Notes: generated by a model from the sequence alone, not told the origin. A stretch of DNA of 64,000 bases from Idiomarina fontislapidosi (GCF_003226255.1 NZ_QJST01000010.1:1-64000), one strand, 5' to 3'. Numbered from the stretch's first letter, positions 18,701 through 30,130 are shown. Made by a program: numbers and translations.

Positions 18701-20044
18701 TTACAGAATGAAGCGGCTGAGATCCTCATCTTGAGAGAGCTCGCCGATATGTTTGTCGACGTATTGCGCATCAATACTGATGCTATCACCGCTGTGGTCG
18801 GTAGCGTTAAAAGAGATTTCTTCCATCAAACGCTCAAGTACCGTATGTAAACGACGAGCACCAATGTTTTCGGTCGTTTCATTCACATGGAAAGCAATTT
18901 CTGCAATCCGCTGAATGCCATCTTCGGTAAAGCCGATTTCAACACTCTCAGTGTTTAACAGGGCTTTATACTGAGTCGTCAATGACGCATTAGGCTCTGT
19001 AAGAATACGCACGAAATCACCACTTGTCAGCGCATCCAATTCCACGCGAATCGGTAAACGGCCTTGCAGTTCTGGAATCAGATCCGAAGGCTTACTCATT
19101 TGGAACGCACCCGAAGCGATAAACAGAATATGATCCGTGCGAATCATGCCATGCTTGGTATTCACCGTAGTGCCCTCGACTAACGGCAGCAAGTCACGTT
19201 GCACACCTTCGCGTGAAACGTCGGGACCACTGGTATCTCCGCGCTTACAAATCTTGTCGATTTCATCCAAGAAGACGATACCGTTTTGCTCAACCGATTC
19301 AATCGCAGCTTCTTTAACCTCATCAGGGTTAAGTAACTTCGCTGCTTCTTCATCGATTAATTGCTTAAACGCATCTTTAATCTTCATTTTGCGTTTTTTG
19401 GTCTTGTCGTTGCCCATGTTTTGGAACATGTTCTGTAGCTGCGACGTCATTTCCTCCATGCCCGGAGGTGCCATAATTTCGACGCCCATCTGCGGCATCG
19501 CCAAATCAATTTCGATCTCTTTGTCGTCTAAACTGCCTTCACGCAGTTTTTTACGGAAGACTTGGCGCGAGTGACGCTGATCATCATGACCTTTATCCTC
19601 TTCAGCGCCCCATCCGCCAGACGTGCGCGCAGGTGGCAGTAGCACATCAAGAATACGATCTTCTGCGGCTTCTTCAGCGCGATAACGCACTTTCTGCATC
19701 ATATCTTCGCGCTTTTGCTTCACTGCGACATCGGTTAAATCTTTAATGATCGACTCGATTTCCTTACCGACATAACCGACTTCGGTAAACTTCGTCGCTT
19801 CCACTTTGATAAAGGGCGCACGCGCAAGTTTAGCCAGGCGGCGCGCGATCTCGGTTTTACCGACACCGGTTGGACCGATCATTAGAATATTCTTAGGCGT
19901 AACTTCATTACGCAAATCATCACCAAGCTGCATTCGACGCCAGCGGTTACGAAGTGCAACAGCCACCGCGCGTTTAGCCTTATCTTGACCGATAATATGT
20001 CGGTTCAACTCATCAACTATTTCTCTTGGGGTCATATCTGACAT
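18701..20044 (-). CDS. hslU: ATP-dependent protease ATPase subunit HslU
   Basis: HslU is the AAA+ unfoldase that feeds substrates into the HslV peptidase. The Walker A motif GPTGVGKT lies at residues 57-64, Walker B in [11 protein letters not shown], and the charged I-domain between about 110 and 245. The C-terminus ends DLSRFIL, which docks into HslV as known for this family. At 447 residues it matches E. coli (443). It starts 10 nt after the hslV stop. Confidence 0.98.
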   Translation of the reverse strand: MSDMTPREIVDELNRHIIGQDKAKRAVAVALRNRWRRMQLGDDLRNEVTPKNILMIGPTGVGKTEIARRLAKLARAPFIKVEATKFTEVGYVGKEIESIIKDLTDVAVKQKREDMMQKVRYRAEEAAEDRILDVLLPPARTSGGWGAEEDKGHDDQRHSRQVFRKKLREGSLDDKEIEIDLAMPQMGVEIMAPPGMEEMTSQLQNMFQNMGNDKTKKRKMKIKDAFKQLIDEEAAKLLNPDEVKEAAIESVEQNGIVFLDEIDKICKRGDTSGPDVSREGVQRDLLPLVEGTTVNTKHGMIRTDHILFIASGAFQMSKPSDLIPELQGRLPIRVELDALTSGDFVRILTEPNASLTTQYKALLNTESVEIGFTEDGIQRIAEIAFHVNETTENIGARRLHTVLERLMEEISFNATDHSGDSISIDAQYVDKHIGELSQDEDLSRFIL

Positions 20045-20054
20045 CGTTTATCCC

Positions 20055-20600
20055 CTACTTACTTTTTGAAGCAGCGATGGATTGCTGCTCTTCGATGGTT
20101 TGATGGCCATTTGTGTAAACACAAATGTTGCCCGCAATAGTGAGCGCTTTTTCTACAATGTCGCGCGCCGATAACTCGGTATTTTCCAGCATCGCCGTTG
20201 CGGCAGCTTGGGCATAAGGTCCGCCCGAGCCTATCGCGATAAGATCATTTTCTGGCTGCACAACATCACCATTACCGGTGATAATTAATGACGTTTCTTT
20301 ATCCGCCACTGCAAGCAGCGCCTCTAATCGACGAAGTGCACGGTCGGTGCGCCAGTCTTTAGCGAGTTCAACGGCTGCGCGCATCAAATTACCCTGGTGT
20401 TGTTCCAGTTTTGATTCGAAACGCTCAAATAATGTAAATGCGTCGGCGGTTCCGCCCGCAAAACCGGCGAGAACTTGGTCATGATACAAGCGGCGTACTT
20501 TCTTCGCGTTACCTTTCATGACGGTGTTGCCGAGTGATACTTGGCCATCGCCACCAATCGCGACTTTATCGCCGCGTCTTACGGATACTATCGTGGTCAA
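20055..20600 (-). CDS. hslV: ATP-dependent protease peptidase subunit HslV
   Basis: HslV is a threonine peptidase of the proteasome family. Its mature N-terminus must be [13 protein letters not shown] therefore place the start at the TTG at 20598-20600, directly before the first threonine; GAGAGGG lies about 8 nt upstream. The upstream frame (to 20651) would add 17 residues and block the catalytic Thr. The 181-residue product matches the family. Other motifs are GGDGQVS and [10 protein letters not shown]. Confidence 0.96.
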   Translation of the reverse strand: MTTIVSVRRGDKVAIGGDGQVSLGNTVMKGNAKKVRRLYHDQVLAGFAGGTADAFTLFERFESKLEQHQGNLMRAAVELAKDWRTDRALRRLEALLAVADKETSLIITGNGDVVQPENDLIAIGSGGPYAQAAATAMLENTELSARDIVEKALTIAGNICVYTNGHQTIEEQQSIAASKSK

Positions 20601-20688
20601 AACAAAACCCTCTCTAGCTAATGCGGTGAGTTGCATCGAGTGATGCAACACGATTATTAGCTATTTGAGGGTTTAGTAATGAGATTTC

Positions 20689-20708
20689 AAGGCATCTGAC
20701 GATGCCTT
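20689..20708. terminator. Hairpin between ftsN and hslV, possible terminator
   Basis: AAGGCATC (20689-20696) pairs with GATGCCTT (20701-20708) around TGAC. It lies 17 bp after the ftsN stop. The T-run is poor in the ftsN direction, so it may be a weak terminator or an RNA processing structure. Confidence 0.4.
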
Positions 20709-20725
20709 TGCAGTTTTATGACGTT

Positions 20726-21289
20726 TTAATCGAGGTTCCAGTTCCAAATTGCACAACCGTATATCTTCGCTCGTTGCAATTTATGGCGGTCACGTTCGGC
20801 GGCACGTTTGGTTTCGTAAGGTCCTAAAATCACACGGTACCACAGGCCGTTCTTGCCCTCGGTACCACGCACTTGGCTCTCTAGACCTGCCATCGCTATT
20901 TCGGCGCGCAGGCGTTCGGCATCCGATTGCTTTCTAAACGAACCACACTGCATTAGCTTAGGTGGACCAAGCTCACGTTCGGGTACATCGACCTCAACTT
21001 GTTTGCTTTCGAGTTCTTCGATGTATTGCCACTTTTCTTGTGGTTTAACAGGTAGGTCATCAACTGCTTGCGCATTCTCCTGCTCCGCGAGCGCTGAATT
21101 ATCACCATCACCTTTAATCGTAATTAAGCCGTATACGAACGCAGCGATCAGCGCAATTACAATAACCACAGCCACCCATGGGACCTGTTTAGTCTGCTTA
21201 GGCGCCGCGCCACGAGTCGACTTCCCGCGTTGAGACGTCGACTTACCTGACTTCTTTTTAGGTTTTGGTTTACGGTTCGCGTAATCCAT
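20726..21289 (-). CDS. ftsN: Cell division protein FtsN (SPOR domain)
   Basis: A bitopic inner-membrane protein of the divisome. It has a basic cytosolic N-terminus, one transmembrane segment at about residues 37-60, a short periplasmic linker with YIEELE (like the essential FtsN segment near helix 1), and a C-terminal SPOR domain (about 110-187) containing MQCGSFRKQSDAERLRAEI and YRVILGPY. At 187 residues it is shorter than E. coli FtsN (319), with a brief linker. It sits between argS and hslV, an order conserved in gammaproteobacteria, 3 bp after argS. Confidence 0.88.
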   Translation of the reverse strand: MDYANRKPKPKKKSGKSTSQRGKSTRGAAPKQTKQVPWVAVVIVIALIAAFVYGLITIKGDGDNSALAEQENAQAVDDLPVKPQEKWQYIEELESKQVEVDVPERELGPPKLMQCGSFRKQSDAERLRAEIAMAGLESQVRGTEGKNGLWYRVILGPYETKRAAERDRHKLQRAKIYGCAIWNWNLD

Positions 21290-21292
21290 AAC

Positions 21293-23041
21293 TTACATCT
21301 TTTCTAGCGTTGGAATACCAAGCAAGGATAGACCTTTTTCGAGCGTGTTCGCGGTTAAACGCGCCAGCTTGAGTCGGCTGTTACGTACCGCTTCATCCTC
21401 TTGATTAAGGATCGGGCATGCCTCGTAGAAGCTTGAGAAGTAACCTGCAAGCTCAAATAAGTAACCACATAAGAAGTGTGGCATTGCTTTATCAAATACG
21501 CGGTTAACCACTTCCTCAAACCGAACCAGTTGATTGGCTAGCGCAAGCTCACGCTCATCTTCTAACAGCCAGTCAGCGTCCATATCAAATGAACGCTCGC
21601 CTAACTTGTCAAAAATACTATTCACGCGAGTAAACGCATAAAGTAGATAAGGTGCAGTATTGCCCTCGAATGTGAGCATCAGGTCCCAGTCAAAAATATA
21701 GTCTGAGGTTCTGTTTTTTGATAAGTCAGCATATTTAACAGAACTGATACCGACCACTTTAGCGACCGCTTCTTGCTGTTCAGCCGTCAAATCAGAGTTT
21801 TTCTGCTGCAATAATTCAAGCGCTCGGCGTTCTGCTTCATCCAACAGATCGGCCAGTTTGGTCACGCCACCATCACGGCTCTTATAAGGGCGTCCATCCT
21901 TGCCCATCACAGTGCCGAAGCCGTAGTGTTGTGTTTCTATATCGCCTTCAATGAACTTTGCCTTACGCGCTAAGGTAAAAATTTGCTCAAAGTGCAATGA
22001 CTGACGTGCATCGACAAAATACATCAGATAGTCGCCACCCAGCTCTTTTTGACGATATTGGATTGCAGCAAGGTCAGTGGTCGCATACAAATAACCACCA
22101 CCCTTTTTCTGCACAATAATCGGAAGGGGTTCGCCTTCTTTACCTTTAAACTCGTCTAAAAATACGCATTGCGCGCCTTGGTCTTCTACTAACAGCCCTT
22201 GCTCTTTAAGATGTTCGATAACACCGGGCAGACGGTCGTTATAAGCACTTTCGGCCATCACATCATCACGGGTTAACTTCACACCCAAACGATCATACAC
22301 TTCCTGACAGTGCGTCAGCGACACATCAATAAATTGATTCCACAGCTTCAAGCAATAGTCATCACCTGACTGGAGCTTGACGACTAGTTCACGTGCCCGC
22401 TCAGCAAAATCTTCGCTCTCGTCGAAGCGCTTTTTGGCAGCTTTATAAAAAGTTTCTAAATTACTAAGCTCATAGTTAGCCGCTTCGCTATCCAGCTCTT
22501 CCATGTGCGCAAGCAACATACCGAACTGTGTGCCCCAATCACCCACGTGATTCTGACGAATAACAGTATGACCCAACATTTCGGCAGTACGCGATACGGC
22601 ATCACCAATAATCGCTGAACGTAAATGGCCGACATGCATTTCTTTAGCTAAGTTAGGTGACGAATAATCAATCACGATCGTCTTAGGATTATCAGCTGCT
22701 TGAACACCGAGATCCGCACTGCTGAGCATCGCAGTCAGCTGACCTTTTAGCTGATCTTGAGCAATGGTGAAGTTAATAAATCCAGGCCCTGCGATGTCCG
22801 TTTTCGCGATCAACGTATTCGCTGGTATCGCCGCAATCACTTTTTCGGCGAGTTGACGAGGATTCATTTTTGCTGGCTTTGCCAACATTAACGCTAAATT
22901 AGAGGCAAAGTCGCCGTGCGACTTATCTCGGGGTCGGTCCAACTGAATCTTCACGGTTTGGTCCGTAGGAAGAATACCGTCAGCTTTTAATTGGCCCACA
23001 GCATCAGTAATTAACTGTTCGAGTTGTTCTTTCATCGACAC
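21293..23041 (-). CDS. argS: Arginyl-tRNA synthetase
   Basis: ArgS charges tRNA-Arg. The class I HIGH-like motif reads HVGHLRSAI (about residues 138-146), the N-terminal Add1 domain (first 110 residues) is present, and the C-terminal anticodon domain holds [11 protein letters not shown]-type wording. As in many ArgS proteins the KMSKS loop is replaced, here around KSRDGGV. The 582 residues match the family. It is followed 3 bp later by ftsN and is probably co-transcribed with it. Confidence 0.97.
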   Translation of the reverse strand: MSMKEQLEQLITDAVGQLKADGILPTDQTVKIQLDRPRDKSHGDFASNLALMLAKPAKMNPRQLAEKVIAAIPANTLIAKTDIAGPGFINFTIAQDQLKGQLTAMLSSADLGVQAADNPKTIVIDYSSPNLAKEMHVGHLRSAIIGDAVSRTAEMLGHTVIRQNHVGDWGTQFGMLLAHMEELDSEAANYELSNLETFYKAAKKRFDESEDFAERARELVVKLQSGDDYCLKLWNQFIDVSLTHCQEVYDRLGVKLTRDDVMAESAYNDRLPGVIEHLKEQGLLVEDQGAQCVFLDEFKGKEGEPLPIIVQKKGGGYLYATTDLAAIQYRQKELGGDYLMYFVDARQSLHFEQIFTLARKAKFIEGDIETQHYGFGTVMGKDGRPYKSRDGGVTKLADLLDEAERRALELLQQKNSDLTAEQQEAVAKVVGISSVKYADLSKNRTSDYIFDWDLMLTFEGNTAPYLLYAFTRVNSIFDKLGERSFDMDADWLLEDERELALANQLVRFEEVVNRVFDKAMPHFLCGYLFELAGYFSSFYEACPILNQEDEAVRNSRLKLARLTANTLEKGLSLLGIPTLEKM

Positions 23042-23117
23042 GACTACCTGTATTAACGTTAAAAGGGAAAGAAAAGTGATTCACAATAAGAGGGTTAGTT
23101 TACCTGTTTTTGCGCGT

Positions 23118-25313
23118 TTATGTGAAGTCTTGTGGATCAATGTCTAGCGACCATCGTATGCGATTGAGAATACTCAAGTTTTCCCATTGACTCAGTAAAT
23201 ACTTTGTCACTTGGTAGCGCTGTTTCCGTGAACTGGTTTGCAGTATCCACTGATAACGATAACGACCCGCTCGTTTTTCCATGAGTGCAGGAATAGGACC
23301 TACGCCCATCACACCGTCAACTTGGGGCAAACATGCGGCCATTTGCTCTAGCGCTTCAACCACTTGCGCTTTGTCGGTACTTTCGGCTCTTACCAACGCC
23401 CAATGTTTAAACGGTGGGAGTGATGTAGCTTGGCGCTCTGCCAATGCCGTTAGCGCAAAGTGTTGATAACCGTTGTTGAGTAAGTCCTGCACCAGATCAT
23501 GCTCGGGATGATGCGTTTGTAGCACAACACGGCCGCGCTTATGAGCACGTCCGGCACGCCCTGAGACCTGCGTAAATAGCTGGGCTAACCGCTCAGGCGC
23601 ACGAAAGTCGGCACTGTACAACGCGCCATCGACATCCAACAGAGCAACCAAGGTCACATTCGGAAAATGATGCCCCTTGGCCAGCATCTGGGTGCCAACC
23701 AATATATGGTGCTTGTGCTCCGAGGCAGACTTTAAATGCGCATCAAGCTCGCCCTTACGCCGAGTTGAATCTCGGTCGATACGTAACACACTGTGCTCGG
23801 GAAACCGTTCATTTAAGAAGTCTTCGAGTTGCTCAGTGCCCACGCCGTGCGAAATAAGATGGGTTGAGCCGCATTGCTCACATTGCTTGGGAACCGGGCG
23901 TTGGCTGTCACAGTGGTGACAATGCAGTCGGCGCTGCGCTTGGTGTAACGTATAATAAGCATCACACCGTTTACATTGGGCAATCCAACCACACTCATGG
24001 CACATCAGCGCCGGAGCAAAGCCGCGTCGGTTAAGAAACAACAGCACTTGATTATGTTTATTCAGCTCGGCTTCGATTTGTGTCAGCAAAGGCTCTGACA
24101 AGCCGGCTTGCATCGGTAAGCCTTTTAAGTCGATTAGCTCATGCTCAACCTGTTCGGCGACACCCGCACGTTGTGTTAACTGCAACCAATGGTATCGATG
24201 ATTAACAGCGTTACTTAGGGTCTCAAGCGCGGGGGTCGCACTACCTAAAATGATAGGTATATCAAGTAGTTGAGCACGCTTAATGGCAATGTCTCGAGCA
24301 TGATATCTAAAGCCGTCCTGCTGTTTGTAAGAGAGATCATGCTCCTCATCAACCACTATCATGCCTAAGTTTGCAAAAGGCGTAAAAATCGCAGAGCGAG
24401 TGCCAATAACGATCGCAGCGCGATTTGAGCGGCTGTTTAACCAAGCATGCAAACGCTCGGTATCGTTCAAGTTAGAATGCAACACCTCAACAGGCACATC
24501 AAAGCGTTGCTTAAATCGCTTAATGGTCTGCATGGTCAAGCCAATCTCAGGCACCAACACCAGTACTTGGCGTCCCGCTGTGAGCACCTCTTCAATTGCT
24601 TGCAAGTACACTTCGGTTTTACCGCTGCCCGTGACTCCTTCCAATAAACAGCATGCATGGCCATCAATTTGCTTTATCGCGCTCAGCGCTACCGCTTGCT
24701 CTTGATTGACAGCTAAGGGGTCCTCACTGAGCGCCATGGTCCAATGTTGTTGCGCATCAAGCATCGGCGTTTCTTCAACGCTGACCACCCAACCCTTGTC
24801 GCAGGCGGCCGTCACAACGGTCGTGCTGATTTGTGCTTGCTTGACCTGAGTTGCACTTAACCGTCCTTGTTGCAATAGCTCAATTAATTGCTTTTGCTTA
24901 GGCGCCCGCTTAAGCGCATGCTCGTCGACATCAGGCGCATTTGACGTCAGCTCAAAATACGTAATAGGTGCGTAACCGATGGGCTTACCTTGACGTAATA
25001 ACACAGGTAAGGCATTCGCAAACACATCACCTTGACTGTGCTGATAATAGTCTGCCGACCAGCTCAATAGTTGCCACAGCTCCGGCTGCCACACCGCATC
25101 ATCATCGAGTTGAGCCACAATGGGTTTAGCCTCAAAGCCCTGAGGGTCTGTTGCACGGGTCTCTGTAATGATGCCTATCAGCTGACGCTGACCAAACGGC
25201 ACTCGCACGCGAGCCCCAAGCACAGCTGGCTTGGCCAAGGTATACTGATAGGTAAAGACGCGCCGCAATGGCAGCGGTAAAGCGACTTCAATATAGTGCG
25301 GACTCTGTGTCAT
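23118..25313 (-). CDS. priA: Primosomal protein N' (replication restart helicase PriA)
   Basis: PriA restarts stalled forks and unwinds DNA 3' to 5'. The N-terminal fork-binding domain (1-100) is followed by Walker A GVTGSGKTEVY, the DEEHD box, and a zinc-binding segment with paired cysteines (CHECG, CKRCD, CHHCD, CEQCG) inserted in the helicase core. The C-terminal ERLAQLFTQVSGRAGR is helicase motif VI. The 731 residues match E. coli PriA (732). It is divergent from rpmE, as in enterics. Confidence 0.97.
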   Translation of the reverse strand: MTQSPHYIEVALPLPLRRVFTYQYTLAKPAVLGARVRVPFGQRQLIGIITETRATDPQGFEAKPIVAQLDDDAVWQPELWQLLSWSADYYQHSQGDVFANALPVLLRQGKPIGYAPITYFELTSNAPDVDEHALKRAPKQKQLIELLQQGRLSATQVKQAQISTTVVTAACDKGWVVSVEETPMLDAQQHWTMALSEDPLAVNQEQAVALSAIKQIDGHACCLLEGVTGSGKTEVYLQAIEEVLTAGRQVLVLVPEIGLTMQTIKRFKQRFDVPVEVLHSNLNDTERLHAWLNSRSNRAAIVIGTRSAIFTPFANLGMIVVDEEHDLSYKQQDGFRYHARDIAIKRAQLLDIPIILGSATPALETLSNAVNHRYHWLQLTQRAGVAEQVEHELIDLKGLPMQAGLSEPLLTQIEAELNKHNQVLLFLNRRGFAPALMCHECGWIAQCKRCDAYYTLHQAQRRLHCHHCDSQRPVPKQCEQCGSTHLISHGVGTEQLEDFLNERFPEHSVLRIDRDSTRRKGELDAHLKSASEHKHHILVGTQMLAKGHHFPNVTLVALLDVDGALYSADFRAPERLAQLFTQVSGRAGRAHKRGRVVLQTHHPEHDLVQDLLNNGYQHFALTALAERQATSLPPFKHWALVRAESTDKAQVVEALEQMAACLPQVDGVMGVGPIPALMEKRAGRYRYQWILQTSSRKQRYQVTKYLLSQWENLSILNRIRWSLDIDPQDFT

Positions 25314-25362
25314 GCCGCTATTCTGAAACGCAATGAACGATAAAACAAGCGCAATAAGCCTC

Positions 25363-25391
25363 TTGAATGATCAGTGAAGATCGCATAAAAT
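25363..25391 (+). promoter_or_regulatory. Probable sigma-70 promoter of rpmE
   Basis: TTGAAT (25363-25368), a 17-bp spacer, and TAAAAT (25386-25391), about 95 bp upstream of the rpmE start. Confidence 0.6.
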
Positions 25392-25484
25392 GCCGCGCTC
25401 TTAAACATTGTTGTTTTTTTACACATGGTGTCCTGCGCAAAAGAGGCGACTGGATAGCGATGTGGCCCAACTTGAGGTATTCCC

Positions 25485-25697
25485 ATGAAACAAGGTATTC
25501 ACCCTAAGTACGAAGCAATCAAAGTAACTTGCTCGTGCGGTAACGAATTTGAAACTCGTTCTACTCGCGTAGAAGATCTACACATCGACGTATGTTCTGA
25601 GTGCCACCCATTCTACACTGGTAAGCAGCGTGTTATGGACACTGGTGGTCGTGTCGACAAATTCAAGAAACGTTTTGGTACATTGGGCAAAAAATAA
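25485..25697 (+). CDS. rpmE: 50S ribosomal protein L31, zinc-binding form
   Basis: The 70-residue protein has the zinc-coordinating cysteines C16, C18, C37 and C40 (CSC and CSEC), which mark the C+ form used under zinc-replete conditions. The conserved HPFYTGKQR segment follows. The gene has its own sigma-70-like promoter and an intrinsic terminator, so it is a monocistronic unit divergent from priA. Confidence 0.97.
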   Translation: MKQGIHPKYEAIKVTCSCGNEFETRSTRVEDLHIDVCSECHPFYTGKQRVMDTGGRVDKFKKRFGTLGKK

Positions 25698-25747
25698 TTG
25701 CTCGTACACAAAACGTATTAAAACGAGCAGTTCAGCACGTTTTAATG

Positions 25748-25774
25748 AAAAAGGCGCCAAATGGCGCCTTTTTT
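25748..25774 (+). terminator. Intrinsic terminator of rpmE
   Basis: AAGGCGCC (25751-25758), loop AAAT, GGCGCCTT (25763-25770) and a T-run to 25774, about 55 bp after the rpmE stop. Confidence 0.9.
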
Positions 25775-25949
25775 CGTTTCTCTCTCGCCTACACCATGCA
25801 TTGTTAAAGAAAAGTTAACTGGTGCGATTTTAAACACATCAAAAGTTAGACCGACATAATGAGGCCTGATAAGCAGGTAAGATTTGTTATTTTCTTATTT
25901 GCCTTTATCCTTATGCTTCATCCTTTATTCATTTTGTCAGGTTGCCTAA

Positions 25950-27194
25950 ATGTCAGATTTCCGCCAGAAAGCTTTGGATTACCATCAGTATCCCACTCCC
26001 GGTAAAATCTCGGTTGAGCTCACCAAACCGGCGGACTCCGCCAAAGACTTAGCGCTTGCGTATAGTCCTGGGGTCGCCGAACCTGTAAGAGCGATTGCTG
26101 AAGATCCAGACAATGCGTATAAATACACTGCAAAAGGCAACATGGTCGCGGTGATCTCTAATGGCACGGCGATTCTTGGGTTAGGTAATTTAGGCCCACT
26201 CGCCTCTAAGCCGGTGATGGAGGGCAAGGCACTCTTGTTTAAACGCTTTGCCGGTCTCGATTCAATTGATATTGAAGTGTCACACCGCACCACTCAAGAC
26301 TTCATTAACACGGTAGCTAACATCGCTGACACCTTTGGCGGTATTAACCTCGAGGATATAAAAGCCCCCGAGTGTTTTGAGATTGAACAAGCCCTTATCG
26401 AAAAATGTAACGTCCCAGTGTTTCACGACGACCAGCATGGTACTGCCATCGTAACAGCCGCTGGCATGCTAAATGCGCTTGAAATTCAGGGTAAGTCACT
26501 CAAGGACGCGCGCATTGTGTGCATGGGCGCAGGTGCCGCTGCTATCGCATGTATGGAGTTGCTCATTAAGTGTGGCGCACAGCGTGAACATATTTATATG
26601 CTGGATTCTAAGGGCGTCATCCACACACGCCGTGAAGATCTCAACGAATACAAAGCCTTATTTGCCAATAACACCGATAAACGGACACTGGAAGAAGTGA
26701 TTGAAGGCGCGGATCTCTTCTTAGGCGTATCGGGTCCTGATTTACTCGCACCCGAGGCTCTTAAACTGATGGCCGAGAAGCCTATTGTGTTTGCCTGCTC
26801 TAACCCAGACCCAGAAATTAAACCTGAATTAGCACAAGCAACGCGTGACGACATTATTCTCGGTACAGGTCGTTCCGACTATCCAAATCAGGTGAATAAC
26901 GTGCTGTGTTTTCCTTTCATGTTTAGGGGCGCGCTCGATGTCCGCGCCACCGCGATTAACGATGAAATGAAAATAGCGGCAGTCGAGGCAATCCGCCAGC
27001 TGGCAAAAGAAGAGGTGCCGGACGCGGTTAAAAAGGCGGCAGGTATTGATGAACTGACCTTCGGTCCGGATTACATTATCCCTAAACCGATGGATCCACG
27101 TTTATGTCAGCGTGTCGCTAGAGCAGTAGCCGAGGCAGCGGTCGCATCGGGTGTTGCAAAAATTCCGCTGCCTGATAACTACATGAAAGATTAA
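25950..27194 (+). CDS. NAD(P)-dependent malic enzyme (short form)
   Basis: The enzyme decarboxylates malate to pyruvate. The N-terminal malic domain has [19 protein letters not shown] and [14 protein letters not shown]; the catalytic [12 protein letters not shown] and [11 protein letters not shown] motifs follow, and the NAD-binding loop is [13 protein letters not shown]. At 414 residues it lacks the phosphotransacetylase-like C-terminal domain of E. coli MaeB (759 residues), resembling the stand-alone oxaloacetate-decarboxylating form. NAD or NADP preference cannot be told. Its stop interlocks with that of metJ in TTAA. Confidence 0.93.
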   Translation: MSDFRQKALDYHQYPTPGKISVELTKPADSAKDLALAYSPGVAEPVRAIAEDPDNAYKYTAKGNMVAVISNGTAILGLGNLGPLASKPVMEGKALLFKRFAGLDSIDIEVSHRTTQDFINTVANIADTFGGINLEDIKAPECFEIEQALIEKCNVPVFHDDQHGTAIVTAAGMLNALEIQGKSLKDARIVCMGAGAAAIACMELLIKCGAQREHIYMLDSKGVIHTRREDLNEYKALFANNTDKRTLEEVIEGADLFLGVSGPDLLAPEALKLMAEKPIVFACSNPDPEIKPELAQATRDDIILGTGRSDYPNQVNNVLCFPFMFRGALDVRATAINDEMKIAAVEAIRQLAKEEVPDAVKKAAGIDELTFGPDYIIPKPMDPRLCQRVARAVAEAAVASGVAKIPLPDNYMKD

Positions 27195-27517
27195 GGGGTA
27201 TCGAGCTCGTCATCCGCAGGAATTGGAAGTCCGCGGGCTTCTAATTCCTCTCTTACCGCTTTAGGGATTTTATTTGGGTTCGTTTTTTCCAAGTCAGCGT
27301 CGGTTGGCAGCGGTTGACCCGTAAAAGCATGTAAAAACGCTTCGCAGAGTAATTCGCTGTTCGTAGCATGACGCAAGTTCTTAACTTGGCGGCGGGTTCG
27401 CTCATCGGTGAGCACTTTAAGCACGCGAGTCGGTATTGATACTGTTACTTTTTTTACCTGCTCGCTCTTTCGCCCATGCTCAGCGTAGGGATAGATATAG
27501 TCACCATTCCACTTCAT
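27191..27517 (-). CDS. metJ: Methionine repressor MetJ
   Basis: A 108-residue ribbon-helix-helix repressor that binds met boxes with S-adenosylmethionine as corepressor. The beta-strand [23 protein letters not shown] and the [23 protein letters not shown] block are near identical to enteric MetJ. It is divergent from metL, as metJ is from metBL in enterics, and should repress both. Its stop shares a TTAA with the convergent malic enzyme gene. Confidence 0.97.
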   Translation of the reverse strand: MKWNGDYIYPYAEHGRKSEQVKKVTVSIPTRVLKVLTDERTRRQVKNLRHATNSELLCEAFLHAFTGQPLPTDADLEKTNPNKIPKAVREELEARGLPIPADDELDTP

Positions 27518-27594
27518 CGTGAGAGTCCTGCCTTAGTCAAAAACCATATAAGTTATATTGAATTTTACTCAATCCCAGATGAAGGTCAAATTTT

Positions 27595-27610
27595 ATCCGT
27601 CTAGATGGCT
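27595..27610. promoter_or_regulatory. Possible pair of met boxes (MetJ operator)
   Basis: Two adjacent octamers ATCCGTCT (27595-27602) and AGATGGCT (27603-27610) resemble the tandem met box consensus AGACGTCT. They lie between divergent metJ and metL, where MetJ operators are expected. Match is partial. Confidence 0.45.
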
Positions 27611-27691
27611 AAAATTTGCTGACATTTGTTGTTTGATGTTTTAGCCTTAGTGAATACATCAGTTAATTCATATATTTGAGGGGTATCGCCA

Positions 27692-30130
27692 ATGAGCGTA
27701 GAGCCGAGCTTAGACCAGATTCGAACGGTTGCAGATAACGTTCAAGTGCATAAGTTTGGCGGCAGTAGTTTGGCTGACGCTTTTTGTTATCGTCGAGTAG
27801 CACGCATTGTAACCGAATATGCAGGCGCAAGCGATGTCGTTGTTGTTTCAGCGGCAGGCGACACTACAAACCGCATTCTTGCAATCATCAAAGCACAACG
27901 AGAGTCGGGCGATACAGCAGATATACTGCTGGACCAACTTGAGCGCTTCCAGCAAGGCTTAATCACCGAGCTACTGGGTACTGAATTCGCATCCCCTCTA
28001 CTCGAGCAATCAACAATCGATTTTCAACGCTTTCGCGATTTTGTATCGGGTGAAGAGCATATTGAACACGAAGCTGAACTGCTGTCATACGGCGAACTTT
28101 GGTCCGCTCGATTGCTCGCAGCACTCCTTAGAAAGCAAGGCACAAAAGCAGAACACATTGACGCGCGTGACTTCCTGAAAGCGGAAGATGCACCCGAACC
28201 GATTATTCAGGAGCTCGAATCACGTCATAACTTGCTCAATCGTGTCGCTCCTTTCCCAGGCACACGTTTTATTGTGACGGGTTTTATTGCACGTGGCTTG
28301 CAAGGCGAGAGCCTCACGCTTGGACGGAACGGCAGTGACTATTCGGCAACCTTGGTCGGCAGCTTACTGAATTCGAAGCAAGTCACTATCTGGAAAGATG
28401 TTGCCGGCGTTTATTCAGCCGATCCTCGCAAAATTGAACGCGTTGTAAGCTTACCGACATTAGATTGGAGTGAAGCAGAAGAGCTGGCTCGCTTGGGCAG
28501 CCCCGTCTTACACCCACGCACCTTTCAACCCGTTGATCGGGACCGCATGGTGATTTCTGTTCGCTCAAGTTTAAAGGTCGAAAACCAACAAACGCGGATT
28601 GGCAACTTTGAACACACCGAACCTAAAGGTAAAGTCTTTACGTCGTTATCTGAAGTCGTGTTGTTCAAAGTAGAGCTCAATGATCGCGAGTTAGTAAAAC
28701 AGCTCGAAGCATTAGATTTAACACCACTCGTGAGTTGGACCGAGCCAGAAAAACACCAACAGTATTTAGTGTTTCACCAGAACCACTTGAACTATATAAG
28801 CCAGTGGCTTGAACGTATTAAAGCGGGCAATGCGGTCACACAAATCCACGGTTACTCAATGGTCGCGCTAGTGGGTAACCGAATTCAAGAAACAGACCAG
28901 TACAACACCTTTAAACTGCAACTCGATGATCAGCAAGTACGTCGTTTTGCCGTCAGCGAGGATGGTTGTTCAGCCGTTGCAATTCTAGAGCAAAAGCTCG
29001 ATAACCGTTTGCTGAACCGTCTGCATAGCCAGCTGTTTAATTACCGCCGGAGCCTCGGGGTACTGGTTATTGGTCGCGGTAATATTGGTACCGCATGGCT
29101 CGACCTATTCCGCCAACAACGTGACCGCATTAACCAAGTGATGGATGTGCGCGTCATTGGCATCGCCAACTCTAAAAAGCTGTGGCTTGATTACAGTGGA
29201 GTAGAGCTGAATGATTGGCAGGCAGGTTTTGACCGTTTATCACGCCCTTATGTTCTAACTGAATTACTGCGTGAATTGCCTAATGCACCTTACGACGAGC
29301 TGGTCATGATTGATTTAACGGACGCTAAGCCCGTTGCACAGCTGTATCCGAGTTTATTCGCCAACGGTCTGCATATTATCAGTGCCAACAAACGTGCGGG
29401 CTCTGCAGAGGAGTCTCTGTATCGTGAGATTCGTACAATTCAGCATGAATACAAGCGTGAGTGGCTATACAACACTACGGTAGGCGCAGGTTTACCACTC
29501 AACTACGCCATCAATGATTTACGCGGGTCAGGCGACGAAATTCGCAGTATTTCAGGGATCTTCTCTGGCACCATGTCATGGCTGTTTGAGAACTTCACCG
29601 ATGGCGTTAAGTTCAGTGATTTAGTGTTAGAGGCTAAAAAGCGCGGTTACTCTGAACCCGATCCGCGCGAAGATCTGTCATGTCAGGATCTGGTGCGTAA
29701 ACTGCTAATTCTAGCGCGTGAAATCGGTCTCAACCTCGATTGGGAAGATATCAGTGTCAGCAGCTTAGTCCCAGAGAGCTTACGCGATATCTCAGCAAGT
29801 GAGTTCTTAGAGCGAGCTGAAGAACTCGATGAGCCAATGGACCACATGCTCAAAGAAGCCGCAAAAGAGGGCAATGTACCGCGTCTACTAGCAAGCTTCT
29901 CAGTCTCTGAAGAGGGCCGTGTCAGCGCAAAAATTGGAGTAGAGTATATTCCAGCTGGCGATATGCTTGCCAACCTCATTCCTGGTGAAAATATCTTTGT
30001 GATATATACCGACTGGTATTCAGAGATGCCGCTAGTGATCAGCGGACCAGGCGCCGGCAAGCATGTTACCGCGGGCGGTGTGCAATCTGACCTTAACCAA
30101 TTACTAGCGAAACTAACGGTGACGGGTTAA
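27692..30130 (+). CDS. metL: Bifunctional aspartate kinase / homoserine dehydrogenase II
   Basis: The N-terminal aspartokinase (about 1-300) starts with HKFGGSSLAD and has GFIARG and the TLGRNGSDYSA catalytic block. A regulatory ACT-like region spans about 310-450. The homoserine dehydrogenase begins at VLVIGRGNIGTAWLDL (NAD-binding) and contains NTTVGAGLPL and GIFSGTMSWLF. It feeds methionine and threonine synthesis. I assign MetL rather than ThrA because of metJ next to it and no thrB after it; metB, the enteric partner, is absent here. A hairpin covers its stop codon. Confidence 0.93.
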   Translation: MSVEPSLDQIRTVADNVQVHKFGGSSLADAFCYRRVARIVTEYAGASDVVVVSAAGDTTNRILAIIKAQRESGDTADILLDQLERFQQGLITELLGTEFASPLLEQSTIDFQRFRDFVSGEEHIEHEAELLSYGELWSARLLAALLRKQGTKAEHIDARDFLKAEDAPEPIIQELESRHNLLNRVAPFPGTRFIVTGFIARGLQGESLTLGRNGSDYSATLVGSLLNSKQVTIWKDVAGVYSADPRKIERVVSLPTLDWSEAEELARLGSPVLHPRTFQPVDRDRMVISVRSSLKVENQQTRIGNFEHTEPKGKVFTSLSEVVLFKVELNDRELVKQLEALDLTPLVSWTEPEKHQQYLVFHQNHLNYISQWLERIKAGNAVTQIHGYSMVALVGNRIQETDQYNTFKLQLDDQQVRRFAVSEDGCSAVAILEQKLDNRLLNRLHSQLFNYRRSLGVLVIGRGNIGTAWLDLFRQQRDRINQVMDVRVIGIANSKKLWLDYSGVELNDWQAGFDRLSRPYVLTELLRELPNAPYDELVMIDLTDAKPVAQLYPSLFANGLHIISANKRAGSAEESLYREIRTIQHEYKREWLYNTTVGAGLPLNYAINDLRGSGDEIRSISGIFSGTMSWLFENFTDGVKFSDLVLEAKKRGYSEPDPREDLSCQDLVRKLLILAREIGLNLDWEDISVSSLVPESLRDISASEFLERAEELDEPMDHMLKEAAKEGNVPRLLASFSVSEEGRVSAKIGVEYIPAGDMLANLIPGENIFVIYTDWYSEMPLVISGPGAGKHVTAGGVQSDLNQLLAKLTVTG